From Formicarius rufipectus (taxonomy: Eukaryota; Chordata; Aves; Passeriformes; Formicariidae), in contig VXAU01004424.1 of the NCBI GenBank assembly GCA_013399695.1, positions 1,060,959-1,124,958 on the forward strand: DNA of 64,000 nucleotides. Reading direction: 5' to 3'. The notes beneath the pieces are model-generated. The model was not told where the DNA came from and made no database searches. It was given only the letters and a program-made list of their open reading frames with translations. The position numbers and the translations under genes are program-made. This document shows, in pieces, positions 27,276 to 39,604 of the stretch. Each line of letters opens with the position of its first letter. The first letter of the stretch is position 1.

Positions 27276-28186
27276 GCACTGGATGAACTGAGATGGCTAC
27301 ACTAGTAGTGACACTGTCATTAATTTTCTGATTCAATACATGTTTTATAAATAGATATATTTAATTGACAGCTCTATATTATTGCTTCTAGCTTTGATTT
27401 CAAATCTTAACCTTTGCAGAGTGAGAATGAGAAAGAAGGACAAAGGGACCTAAAATGCTATGTATGTTTTGTGAGCTTCCATTTCAAAATGCCACTACAT
27501 CAAACCTTGTTCTACTGAGCACATTATAACAAGCAATAACATATCTTTATAACCCAGAAATACTCCCTGATGCAGCCTTGCCACGATGTGCAGGGATTTA
27601 TACAATTAATACACAAAAGTTTTTAATAAGCCTTCTGCATAAATCCCTAGGTGCAGAAGAGGCAACCATGTATCCCCTAAGCTCCTTAAGACAGGTACTT
27701 ACATGGAGCTTGAAAAACAAAGGATTTGGGACAGTCTGTATTTATGCAGAAAATGACTGTTTGACATCTGAGGGACCCAAAATTACTTTGAATTACCCTG
27801 AGTGACCTGTTGCTTTGGAGAACTGGTTATCTGAGGGACATGCTCTGGTGTGTCGTGGTAGGGTGCCCCAGCAGATTATTCACACTTGTTTTACTTTCGA
27901 CTAAGAACACTGGGCAAATGGATTCAAAGAAGAAATTCTTTGAAGTGGATTATTTCCTGTACCTCAGCTCAGGTGTGAGAGGTTGGGCAGCTTTTCCCCC
28001 AGACTTTCTAAATAGTTATGATGGTGATTATACTTCAGTCAGTAAAACAGAATAGGAAACAAGATGTGCTATCTCCTTCAAAATTCTGTCAGGATTTTCT
28101 ATTTGAATCTCAGTTTACTATACTTTTTCACTCTTTAATAATCAGCATACAATCCAGCAACTGTGCTTTGGAGTGGAGTCTTTTCA

Positions 28187-28216
28187 AATAAAGTTATTGC
28201 AAAAAAAAAGAAAAAA
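28187..28216 (+). repeat. AATAAA followed by an A-rich tail
   Basis: AATAAA at 28187-28192 is followed eight bases later by nine A, G and six A. The bases on either side of the A tract (AAGTTATTGC and AAGTTTATTGC) are near-identical, so this may be a local slippage duplication or the tail of an old retrocopy. Upstream sequence matches no gene I recognise. Confidence 0.4.
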
Positions 28217-29214
28217 GTTTATTGCATAAAAACCTAAGCTAAACTGTATACAGGATAGATTGCATACACACCATGAGTTGTCAAAACACTGTGATTTGAT
28301 TAATGAGGCTGTTAATTTTCAGACTTGTCTCCCATACAGATCTCAAGCCTCTTCAGTCGCATCAAGACTTGTGAGGTTAACGATACTCCCTGCCAGCCTT
28401 AGCGTGACTCTGTCACTTTATAAATGACTCTCCCTCTGTTTGCCATGTAGGAATTGTCTCAGATACCTGGGGCAACATGAGAGGAAGCAAGCACATTAGC
28501 AAACACTTCACTATGGCAAGGCATTCTGAACGTGAAATGCCTTTCATTCAGTATGGCCAGTGTCCTTAACTTAAGCTTGTCCCTGTACAATATGCATTTT
28601 GTGTCCTGATGGTTTTAATCATTAGGGATGCAAGTAGTGCTCACTTTAATTTTCCATTCTCCTGCTCATCTGTATTTAGCCAACATATTTGTGAGAAGAA
28701 AATCAGGGAGTTGCTATAAGGTAAGTGAAAATGGTTTCATGCAAACTGAATCCTAAAAATAGCCCATTCTGTTTTCCTTAATCTGCAGTATCTGTGTTAT
28801 TCTGTAAAAGAATCCCAAAGGTATTGACATAAGTAAGGAACACAGAATGGTGCTGAGATCTTCTTTTCTCCTATTTCAGCCCACCCTTCATACCCAGAGA
28901 CCCACAGAAACACAAGTCCATAATCAGGAGGCATGGTGAAAACTCCTTTTAAGTGTGATCATTAATCATGTGTAAATGGATGACCTTCTATTTGTATTTC
29001 TTTCATTTTAATCACATAAGTCTTGACTGATTGGTGCTCTATTAAATTCACTACTCATATGATTTAGAAACATGAATTACTCAGTAAGCTAGAGAAGTTT
29101 AATATCCAGCCAGTCTCATACTTAGGCCATATGCTTCACCATACAAAACCTGTGATAAAAACGACAGCAGGAAGAATTTATAAGTACATGATGTATTTTA
29201 AGAATTAGACTGTA

Positions 29215-29275
29215 CAGCCCTGCTTTTGCTGACGTCAGTGAGACTACTCATGCATAAGGATTTAGCAGCATAGAG
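29215..29275. mobile_element. MITE-like remnant
   Basis: GACGTCAGTGAGACTACTCA followed by TGCATAAGGATTTAGCAGCA resembles half of a palindromic sauropsid element (gacttcaatgggactactcacatgcttaag..gctttgcaggat). Short and diverged; identified from memory of the pattern. Confidence 0.4.
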
Positions 29276-31304
29276 GTTGCACATAGAGCTTTAAAGAAAG
29301 GTTTTAATGTTCCACAGTATGACATCAGGTTGGAACTGTATCTGCCTCTCTGCAGTAAAGCCAATATAAATACCAAGGGGAAAAAAAAATCTCTTCTTAT
29401 ATGATTGTATCAATTTCAATTGTTGAAAACTGGAAAAAAACCTTTTAGCATATGTACATAAATTGGAAATGCACAGTTCTTAGAGCTGAATCACTTAACA
29501 GAATTACAGATAATCCTTCTTATATTCCTCAAGTGCTTATCAGCTTCACCTAAGGCAGGTTTTCTGGGTGTTTTTGGTAAAAATAGTTTTATTTCAATCA
29601 ATACTGGTTAATACTGTCAGTTTCAGTCAATACTGTTACAAGTCCTCCAGCTTCTACATGATTCAAATACTTTGAATATTATATTGCTTTACAAAAACAT
29701 GTTTTCAAATGATGTTCAAAGTGATACTATAGAGCACAAATACAATTTCTACATGCAATTTGCACCAGCCTGTCAGAATCAGCATAAAGGGAGAGAACAG
29801 GCTACATGATACGTTATGTTATTGTCAAAACCAAGAGGGCATCTCACCTAATAATTTAAATGAGATCCTGTTGCCTGACATTTTTAAAGCCTTTTGATCC
29901 CTTTCTTCTGGTTCCCTGGGTTGTGGCTCTGTAGGGTGCAGTAGACAGAAGGCTATGGAAGAAAATACCATATTGCCTATATCTCCTTTTACTTTGTCAA
30001 AATCCCTTTTAGTGGACAACATGAATGTTTGCTTTTATGAAGCACCACTCCCGTGGAGATGGGGGAGAACAATCTTTACTAAAGGTTTTTAGACACAGGC
30101 CAATCTATATAACTTCCAAGTTCAAATTTTCTATTATTATCAAGGCAATAACTCTTTGGCCCTCTGTTAAGATAATTTGCCAGTTTTGTCGGCACAAATT
30201 ACAGACTGAGATTTAACCTCCTGTAATCTGATTTTGAAAATGAATTTAACACTCACTACACTCCCAAAATAATGTAGAGGTAATGCATTTGTTTTGCAAT
30301 TTGCTGCCTTTGTATATAATGCTAGGAGATGACAAATTGTATCTTTCCAGAGCAAGGACAGAAAGAAAGACACCTTATTATCACTGGTTCAGTGCAAATA
30401 GCTAAGCCTGAACAATTTGAAGATAAAAACCTCAGCAGACTGTTTAGAACTTGAGCCATGCCTCTAGCGTATGCATTTTCTCACTGAATTCAATGTTAAC
30501 ACCTTCACTAACTTTGTTAACACTTGAAAACTTAGAAATATTAAACCATAACAAGAAATTTGTGAAAATACATAAGAAATGGGCCAGAGAAATCATAGAG
30601 ATCGAAGCAGACCTTTTTGCTGTTGCAACCAAATTAAATTCTGAAGAATTACACGAACCATTACTTCAAATTTTCAGTGGGTTAGATTTAGTGCAGGAGA
30701 TTGTAAACTGCTTTGTGGTGAACATCTCAAAGTATCTGCATTCAATCTACATTTAGCATATATAACACAAGCTGAGAAGAGGCTGGAAAAGTCCTTTCAG
30801 AGATCTCCATTTTATCTGTACATAGGCATTAGCTTCCAGAGTGTCTGTGAGATCCGTAGGCTCCTTTGGTTTGGCAGAAGCCTCTAGGGGAGCAAGGTGC
30901 CACTCCCCCTTCACAGGGAAATGCTTATTAATTATTCCCCCAACCAGCACTGATAGAAATGTGTCACTTCCAGCCTTGACTGTCTCCCCTGACAGCCTGC
31001 TACTTTGCTTAAGTGATCTCACAGTTACAACGTTTTTCATAATATTGAACCTAAATTTTCCTTGTTGCAGATTAATCCTACTCCTTCTCTTATCAAGCAC
31101 AACAGCTTCACGGCTCACAGGCAGTATTTCTAACATGAAACAAGGATCTAAGCGAGGGCTCCTTCTTAGAGTACGTGATGTCAAACTGACCTTTGACTCT
31201 CACACTTTAAATACATCTCTTGGCATCCTGTGCAGAAGAAAACAGACACCGCTTGTTTCCTAAAGATTTTACAACTGGCTTGGGCTAATTAATCAGTCTC
31301 CAGC

Positions 31305-31345
31305 ATACAGAACTCTGTGCTTACCTGGCTGGAGGAAGTGCAGAT
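31305..31345 (-). other. Candidate recursive splice site
   Basis: On the NRP1 strand GCACTTCCTCCAGCCAG|GTAAGC joins a pyrimidine-rich acceptor directly to a near-consensus donor (AG at 31326-31325, GT at 31324-31323). It divides the 42.4-kb intron into about 24 and 18 kb. Such zero-length-exon sites are used in stepwise removal of some long vertebrate introns. Chance occurrence cannot be excluded. Confidence 0.3.
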
Positions 31346-34300
31346 CACAGGACCAAAGCAAGGTTTCTCAAACCTGTTGTTCACCAGGTACTTCATTAAT
31401 TACTGAACGGACAAAGGAAAATCTTTTTGTGGCTGCTTCTTCCTTTCTGCTACTGTGCAGCAATCCCATGACCCATTTGGCTGCTTCATTATATGCAAAA
31501 GTAGATTTTTGGTTCCACAACCTATTTCAGTTCCTGGTGTAGTTTAGCCCAAGCCATTGAAATTCCAGTAGGAACAATTTGGCCCACTGTCTTTAAGTAT
31601 TTAACCATCTGCATAAAACCCACAAAAGAGACGCCCAAACCAAAACCACTCATTTACATAATAAGGATGTGAATCTACTACAGTCATGTGAAACTATCAT
31701 TTTTCACATTTGCTTGTGAATCTTTTCCCAGGCTTTTGCAAAGGGAGGGGCAATTTGAGGGCTGGGATATATCAAGTGAAGAGAAATGTGTGGGTGGGGA
31801 AAAACAAGAGTTTTAATTTTTTTTCCTTTTCTTCTTTAAGAAGTATGTAGCAATTACTTCTGTATTTTATAGAAATGGTAAAAATACCCAGAGGTTATAG
31901 AATGATTCTTTTCCTTAATGTTTATACAAATATAAACACACATCTAAAATAAATACAAAAATAAATGGAAAACACCCACCTCTACAATTACAAAATCATT
32001 TTCCCGTGGGTAAATTTCATCATATCCCCATCTGTTAGAACTTGGATTGTGCCATGAACCATTATGGCTTATATCCCTTAATTATTTTGTATCATATGAA
32101 ATGTAATTGTGGATATTCCATGTATTCATTGCAAATCCTTAATTTTCTTTTGTAAAGCTACCTATATACTTGGCCTAGTTCCATGTTGTGAAAATGAATT
32201 CCCAAGGTTAATTAGGTATAACAGACTAAGCTGCAGACTTGATCCCACTGTCTCTACATAAGTTAAATTCTCATGGAGAGAACAGAACTTTTTTCAAGCT
32301 AAGAATAAAATTAAAAGGAAAAACACATCCATTACACTGTCACTTGTCTGAGACCAGAAGCCCAAGGGAGCAATGTAGTAGCTGTCCTGGGCACAGGACC
32401 ATGACAGACACCTTACCCAACATGGAACCCAAAAAATTACACTCTGGAATTGCACTCTCCTCTCTGGCAGTTTGCAAAACTCTTCAGACTTTGGTAGCAG
32501 AGGGCATGGCAGCACTCAGGTGCTGCTCTCAGGAGGAGGAAAAATGTTACTGCCTGGAGAATCTCAGTTCTTAAAGAGCAATTTGAAATCTGCAATTGGA
32601 AAATATGTTCAAGACCCTCTCACAGAGCTTTTCTGGTCCCACTTGTATGACGTGCATGCTGTCCCGTCCCGCTGCTCCAGCTTTGACAAAGTTGAAAACT
32701 GACACGGCTCTATTAGTTTAAGTGGAGGCAATTTAACCCGCTGAGGTCTAGCCCAAGGCAAGTCCTTCGAGTACACCTATAAACATGTAACACTAGGTAT
32801 ATTTAATAGCTGCTTTTATACCTTGCAGCTGAGATGTGGTTTCAAGTGTTCTTCCTCCAGTGAAGAAGATGGAATATGTAAACTGCGGGGGTTTGACAAA
32901 ACTCACATAAGACCAGAAATCGCAAACCTCGCTCTGCATCCTATGAGCAATCAGACATTCTGCTTCTAAAGCTTGTATATCAGACTCCTAAGAGCAAAGG
33001 GAATCTATACTCCTGAGTAGTATTCCTAAAAGAAATAGCGATTGTGATATTACCAGCTGATGAAAATAACCATTTTGTGATTTGGACTTGAAAACATGGA
33101 TTTTGTTATTTTCCTGAGAGCACTATTTAATGACTTTGAACTAATGCCTGTTTTAAAGCTGTGCCAATTTTTGCATACTGTATAGCGGCTTTGTCCTCTT
33201 GGTCTAAAACCAGGCTTATCATGGCACACATGAAAACATCATGAATGTATTTTCATGATGGTTCAGCAGAAAGGCTCAGATCCTCAAATCCAAAAAGTTG
33301 ATATAACAAAGAAGACAGACAGCCTCTGTTTGAACTACATGGTATTCCTGCCAGAAGTAAGGTGATGGACTTCTTACACATAATTTCTTACTGGTTATTA
33401 GGTATTCTCTAATAGACTCACAATAAACTACAGCAGATGTTTGAAAAGCACATAATTTGCAATTGATTATACACATATATCACAAATCAGACATTGCATA
33501 AATAATAGTTGCCCTGTAATCATACTGCTTTTGTGAATAAGGGATTCAACTATTCAACCAACTGGTTGAATTTTTGTAACTGTAATAGCTGATCTTCTAC
33601 AGTTTTGACAATAACAGAATTAATATTTTTCCTAGTAAGTCATACAGTACTGTGTTCTGGATTTAAAATAAAAATAATACTGCTAACAGTGATATTTCAG
33701 TTGTTGCTGAGCTGTTCTTACACTAAGTCAAGGACTTTTCAGCTTCTCCTATCACCTGACCAGCAAGTAGTCTAGGGGTACAAGAAGCTGGGAGGGGACT
33801 GGGACAGCTAAACCCAACAGACCAAAGGGTATTCCACATCATATGGTGTCATGATATAAACTAGGAGGAAAGTCGGCCAGGGGCTGCACTTGGCTGGGCA
33901 TTGGTTGGTGGGTGGGGAGCAACTGAATTGTGCAGCACTTGTTTGGATAATAATAATTGCTATTATATCTTCTGCTTCTGTCCCATTAAACTGCCTTTAG
34001 CTCAGTCCATCAGACCATAAATTTTACTTTTTTGTCCCACATTCTCTACCCCATCCCACTGCGTGAGTGGAGCACTGAGCGAGCAGCTGTGTGCCTTTTA
34101 GCTACCTGACAGGTTAAACCAAGTCGTACAGTAAATAAAACTTTGAGGTACTGATATCTCCCAGCTACAGTGGCTACAACAGCTGATCTGTGGCTTTCCT
34201 ATGTGCAAGCATGCTTTGCACCTGCAAAATGAGTTGACCAGATGAGAGTAGCTGCATTTGCAATACTTGAATTTCACCTGCGATTCATTACTTAGCATGG

Positions 34301-36864
34301 AATCTATTCAGTTATATGGATAAGATGTAGTAAGAAAAAGAAAAGGTATGGATTGGCCATCCGGTAGGAAGGAAAGTTGGTATAGGGTTTGGTCTCCATG
34401 CCTGAATAAATTGGAGGAGAGGAGGTTTGGAGGTGGGAACCCAACACCAAGAGCAGGGTGTCAGGCTGGAAGGGTTGGAAATGAGTTTCCTTCCACTGCT
34501 TGAAAGCTGGAAATGGAAGGGTTTATTCTGAAGATTTTCAAAAGAAAAATAGATGCATCATGATCAGTGTTATTCAGTCACTTTGACATAATCTTTGTCT
34601 CCTTGGTTTGTTCCTGTCTGCTTTCACATGAACTGAGTAGTGTTGAAAATATACAAACATTTCCACACAAAAGAACACAAATGCATCATGGGAATGTGAA
34701 AGAGGTGTAAATAGTTTTCTCATTTCAATAGTGTTTAAAGCAAGAGACGCTTGGTCTATGACACGTGAGAACTAGGCACAAACCCATCTCTACCATGTTT
34801 AAAAGCACATTTGTGTAACTACTTCATGCTGAGATTAGATTACATTCAACATTTTTCCCTAGACCTGAACTTGCTGAGACAGACAGAACATAGCTGACAT
34901 TTGTAGTGGGATTTTTGTGAAATAAATAAACTACATGGTTGAGTATAAAAGTTACAAACATCTTTATAATGCCATATATGAAAATCTTGTAAACAGTCCA
35001 TAAATATTACCTTCTGGATAAGACTTGCATAAGCTGCTGCAGAATTCTCTGCTAACACGTTCCCCTTAAAACATTGAACCATCTGGTAATGACAATTTAT
35101 TCTATAGCTTTCCCGTTGTCATGTCCCTATAATTCTAAAGCATGTTATCACCATCTTTGGTCTAGGAGCAACACCATCCCATGGCCTGGGATCAGGAGCA
35201 CTGACACTGACTGGAGTGCTAGGGAAGCCTGCAGCACCCATGGTGACACCAGCACAGCGTTTGTCTTATTTCCTTTGGAGGCAACTTAATTGACATTATA
35301 GGTGAAAATTTTACCAAGCATTGTGATTGCTGAACTGAGCTCGTAGTTCTTCCTCCAGACACCAGCTTCCTGAGGAGGAAGTTAGCATTTGATCTGATTA
35401 TCACTGAAGCTAATGGGATTTTTCCACCAGAGCTGGACCAAGCTCAACCATGGAGAACCAGTTTTAAAACTAGTAACTTGTTTGTGACTACCTCTAATTG
35501 ATTTTCTGAAATAACAAAACCAGTGACTGCTTTAGGGGTCAATTTCTTATTAATTTTTGAAGGAGATTTATATTTCAGTCACAGATCCACACAAAAATGT
35601 TTTAAAAGCTTATTCCTTTTTACGCATAAAACTTATAAACTATAAAAATGATGCCTTTTTAGTTCAAAAAAATGGGTTTAATATTCACTCATTGGCTGAC
35701 TTTCATCCTGGGAGTGAATTTTTATAGCTGATATTTAAATCCTTGAAAGGAGGGGCTTATAACAGAATCTCTGACACAGCTGAAACTACTATGAAGCAGT
35801 CCTGGCTAGCACTGCTGTAGTTAGCACTCCTTTTCATCTACTGCTTGAATATGCTGGTGAAGAAACACTTTAGATTTTAGTGGACAGAATAGTTAGAGAT
35901 CCTAAATGACTTGCCATGAGAAATGGAATTAAGACCAGTACATATGGTTTAATAGCTTTATCATTATGAACAGGCACAAAGGCTGACATTTGAAAGTCAT
36001 TATCCACTTGCACAAGCTGGTACAATTATACTTTTAATCAAGAATTTCTACTTCTTTTGTAACTTCCTGTCCTTCCAAGTTCCTGTGATATACAGTTCCC
36101 ATTTTGGCCTCATCCTGTTTTGCCCTGCTTCTTGTATGTTAAGGAGTTTTGCTCTACTGTAGGCCAGCATTTTTCAAATGTAGCAGCATACAATAAACAG
36201 GAAAGATTCCCTTAGAGACACTGTTGTTTTTAGCTGATCAAAAGGCCATTCTGACATCCGCTTCTTGCACAATAAAAATATTATTTAAGGAAAAAGAGAA
36301 ACAACCCTAGATTAGCATTGTGTCCTTAGCCTGGCTAAAGACTCAGCAAAAGAAATTACTGGTGTTACTGTTGCTTAACTTATTGCTGCTTCAGTCTACC
36401 CTATTTTAGTTACATAAGGTAGAGAAAATGAATCAGATTATAAAAGAAAAAAAGAAAAAAAATCAGCATCCTCTATTTTTCCTGAATTTTAAACTACAGA
36501 CTCACTGTACAGTTTAGTAACAAATTTACTACAATTTAGTAAAATATCATAAACTTAAGGGTACTGCCCTGGCAATCTGCCAGGAGTCCATGAACTGCAT
36601 CCAGTTTGTATGTTTCAAGTCTGTGGGAGTTTTGCAGCAATAGGAATTTCAGGACTTGGGCTTCATAAATTGGTCTAAGACAGTCATTGCTTTCACCCTG
36701 ATTAAGAAAGTTCTGAGCTCAGACCCAAATGGATGCACAAGAACAGTCTTTGGAACAGCAGCATTTCCCAGTGCTTCACTGTCCATGTGGTGTGGTCTGT
36801 CGTGATTACAAATCTTAGCGTGCAGTGTTCCATCTTAATAGAAACAGTTCGTGTGTTGAAGCAG

Positions 36865-36990
36865 GAATATTTTGGGCCTTAATTCAGGCACATTACTAAG
36901 CATGTGCCTAATTGTAAGCACCTGCTGATTACGTTATATTAAGCATGATTCAAGCATATGTTAAACAGGACTAAGTGTGTGCTGAGAGAA
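36865..36990. mobile_element. MITE-like remnant with AAGCATGTGC motifs
   Basis: Repeated related motifs in both orientations: GGGCCTTAATTCAGGCACAT, TAAGCATGTGCCTAATTGTA, AAGCACCTGC, AAGCATGATTCAAGCATATG, GACTAAGTGTGTGCTG. This is the texture of the AAGCATGTGCTTAA-rich palindromic elements common in reptile and bird genomes. A decayed copy is the best explanation. Confidence 0.5.
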
Positions 36991-39559
36991 GAATGACGAA
37001 GCTCAAGTGAATGAGTTGAATTACGCAGTCTGTATTGTGTGCACTCAGGCTTTGGCATTTTCCTTCACATTCCCTTCCACTTCAGGCATGAGCTCATATC
37101 ACTGTGTCCTATCAAGTATCTTTGCTGCAGAAGATCTCTAACTGCTGACCAGTGGGGTCTTCTGGTGCATGTGCTCTGCAGGAGTGACTTTGAATGCTAC
37201 AGACCAGTGAGCACAGGTCTGTCAGTCTGCCCCACTGACATTCAAACCGGCTTTGAGCCAAGCCACAGAAGCTGCAGGTAATGCTGCCTAAACAAACAAA
37301 ATATGACACCATTAAGTACATCAACATGTGATACATCAACACTTTCAGTTTTTGAAGAAAATGAGCAGAATATACAGGTTTTCTCCTTTAATTTTCACTT
37401 GTAAACCAATTATACTGCCAGTTGTGCATTGTTTGTGACATGACAAAAAAAATTCCAAACAGTTGCAAGATTTTTTTTTTAACCTCATTGACATGGGCAA
37501 TACTGTACCAATCTGTGTCTGTCATGACAGAAATGAGCTCCAGCAGCTATCTAAGTCTGCCAGCTTTTCTGTCCACTTTGGGCAGCTATTCCTGAGGATT
37601 TTGGGTGGAATTTATTTCACCTTACAATAGTTGTCTAAAAGTCAGGGAGATATTCTGAGCTAGTGGTAGTCTGGGGAGAGAGATAAAGACACCTGGAAAG
37701 AATGATTATCCTGGTGATCAGTCTTAAGGTGGGATTAATTTTTCCTTCATAAGCCACAAGAGAAGCCCATATATCCAGTTTAGAGGAGACATCCAGTTTT
37801 CTGAAAGATGAATTAGGTGAGATTATACGCTCCTGTGGTGCTTTCTCACCATTTTTCTCACAATAATTCTTAAACGACACTTGCTTATCACTCTTGCTCA
37901 TGCCTTGCACTTTCAGCTACACAGCAACTCTGCAGCAAATGCCCTGTGTTTATTTCCTATCCACATGCTAACAATGCTTTCTGTTACATGTTCCCTCTAC
38001 AGGTAAATTAATACTGGGCTGCCCTCCTTTTGCCAGGAAGAAGCTTCTTTGGTAGATCACTCTTTCTCAGTGGTTTAACAGGGCATTATTAAGAGCAGTT
38101 TTGAATTGCCAGAAGAAGAGAAAAGGTTGCAAAGGAATGATAGGCAGGATATTTTCAGACACTAGCAGCATTCTTCTGAAATTTAAATGGGAAATGCAGT
38201 TATCAGGGCGGATGAGAAAGGTGTAATGCTGGGGAAAGAGGAAATTTTGCTTACAAGTTTGGCTTATGGCTCTAATTTTCATGTGTGCATTACACAGTTA
38301 CTAGACACCTGTGCTCGGGACTTGAAACTTGGCTGGTTGTTGCATCCACATGGTGTAAAATGGCAATACAGGACTTTGATCTAACGATATGACCTAATCT
38401 TGCAGGAAGGACAACTGATCCTGACACTCCAGGTCTGGGTGAGCTAGCAATTTTTGTGGTTGAACATGCAGCAAGTTCGGAGAGTTCAAAAGCAAGGGTA
38501 GTTGCTCTTGCAGACAGAGCCAACAAAGACAGGCACTTGGCAAATACAACCAATTCCTGCCTCTCTTATCTTTGACATGCTGCCACAGCTTTCCAAACAC
38601 CTTTCAAAGGAAATGTGTTGCAGTCAGGCCAAGTAGCAGTGTGTGCTTCCACTGGTTTTGACTCACCAGGGTGCTGAAGTGGTTGTGTACGTAAGCACGG
38701 AGGATGTCGGGCATTCCCAGAGGAGCACGTACTTTGCATGCATCAAAGAAAGCTGAAACCCAGGAGCTGGCCCACAAAGCATGTGTTCCTGCTGTCTGTA
38801 GCCTGCAAAGAGGCAATGAAGCACTCCCGGACAATTGAGGTACAGATGTGGGAGCTCTGGTCCATGAGAGAGGACTCCAGAATCAATCTAGCAGCTACAG
38901 AAATGCTGAATGTCTGATTTACTTCAAATTGGCTGTTGTGTGGCTGTTGCGTGTGATCAAAATGGGTCATCCTTGCCAAAGGAGACAAATGCAGTTCTGT
39001 CAAACAGCATCTAAGTGCTTCCTTTGCTAAGTGGAGACAATTGCTTCTCCTCACTTTGCAGACTCCTCTTGATATTTCCTTAGGTGGCACTGACACAGTT
39101 CACAGATCAACCATGCCAGTGCTGCTAATATTAAAGAAATAATTGGAATGAAATGTAGGAATGTCATTTTTTTTTTCACAGTAAAATTTCAACTTCCAGT
39201 AGAAAGAAATATGCAATAATGTCACCATCTGTATCACTTTATTTAGGCTTGATCCACATGACAGTTAGAAGAGTGTTCCCATTTTGAAACACTGCATTAT
39301 TATTGGCAATTACCAGTGTAGCTCCGTTATTAGCAATGAGATTTCTACAGCCAGTTTGCATCATCTGGGCTGCTCTTATTTACTTTGGAGAAACAAAGAA
39401 CATAAACCGTCTCTGCTGGACGCGGACATGGTGTGTACCAAGGCAGATGTCTGTTGCAATCTTGGGGGTGGACAGGGAGGTGGTGTTGGAGGGAACTGCT
39501 CAGCCACTGAGTTACTTTAATCAATGTTTCCTTTGGCAAAGGCTGCTCAGAATATGCTA

Positions 39560-39604
39560 GGGGAAAGGTGGGAGGGAGGTGAAGAGAAGGGGGAAGGAGG
39601 GAGG
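39560..39604 (+). repeat. G-rich tract with quadruplex potential
   Basis: Five runs of three or more G within 45 nt (GGGG, GGG, GGG, GGGGG, GGG) separated by mostly A/G loops. It could fold as a G-quadruplex on the + strand, which is the template strand for NRP1. A weaker G-rich segment lies about 100 bp before it (39463-39497). Confidence 0.5.

Noticed and set aside
30451..30756. 101-codon + frame with charged and hydrophobic runs
   Set aside because: No family recognised and no poly(A) or flanking duplication to suggest a retrocopy.
30753..31184. 143-codon minus-strand frame in intron 2
   Set aside because: It looked somewhat protein-like, but I recognise no family, and the reverse strand is also open for 140 codons. 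No retroelement motif was seen.
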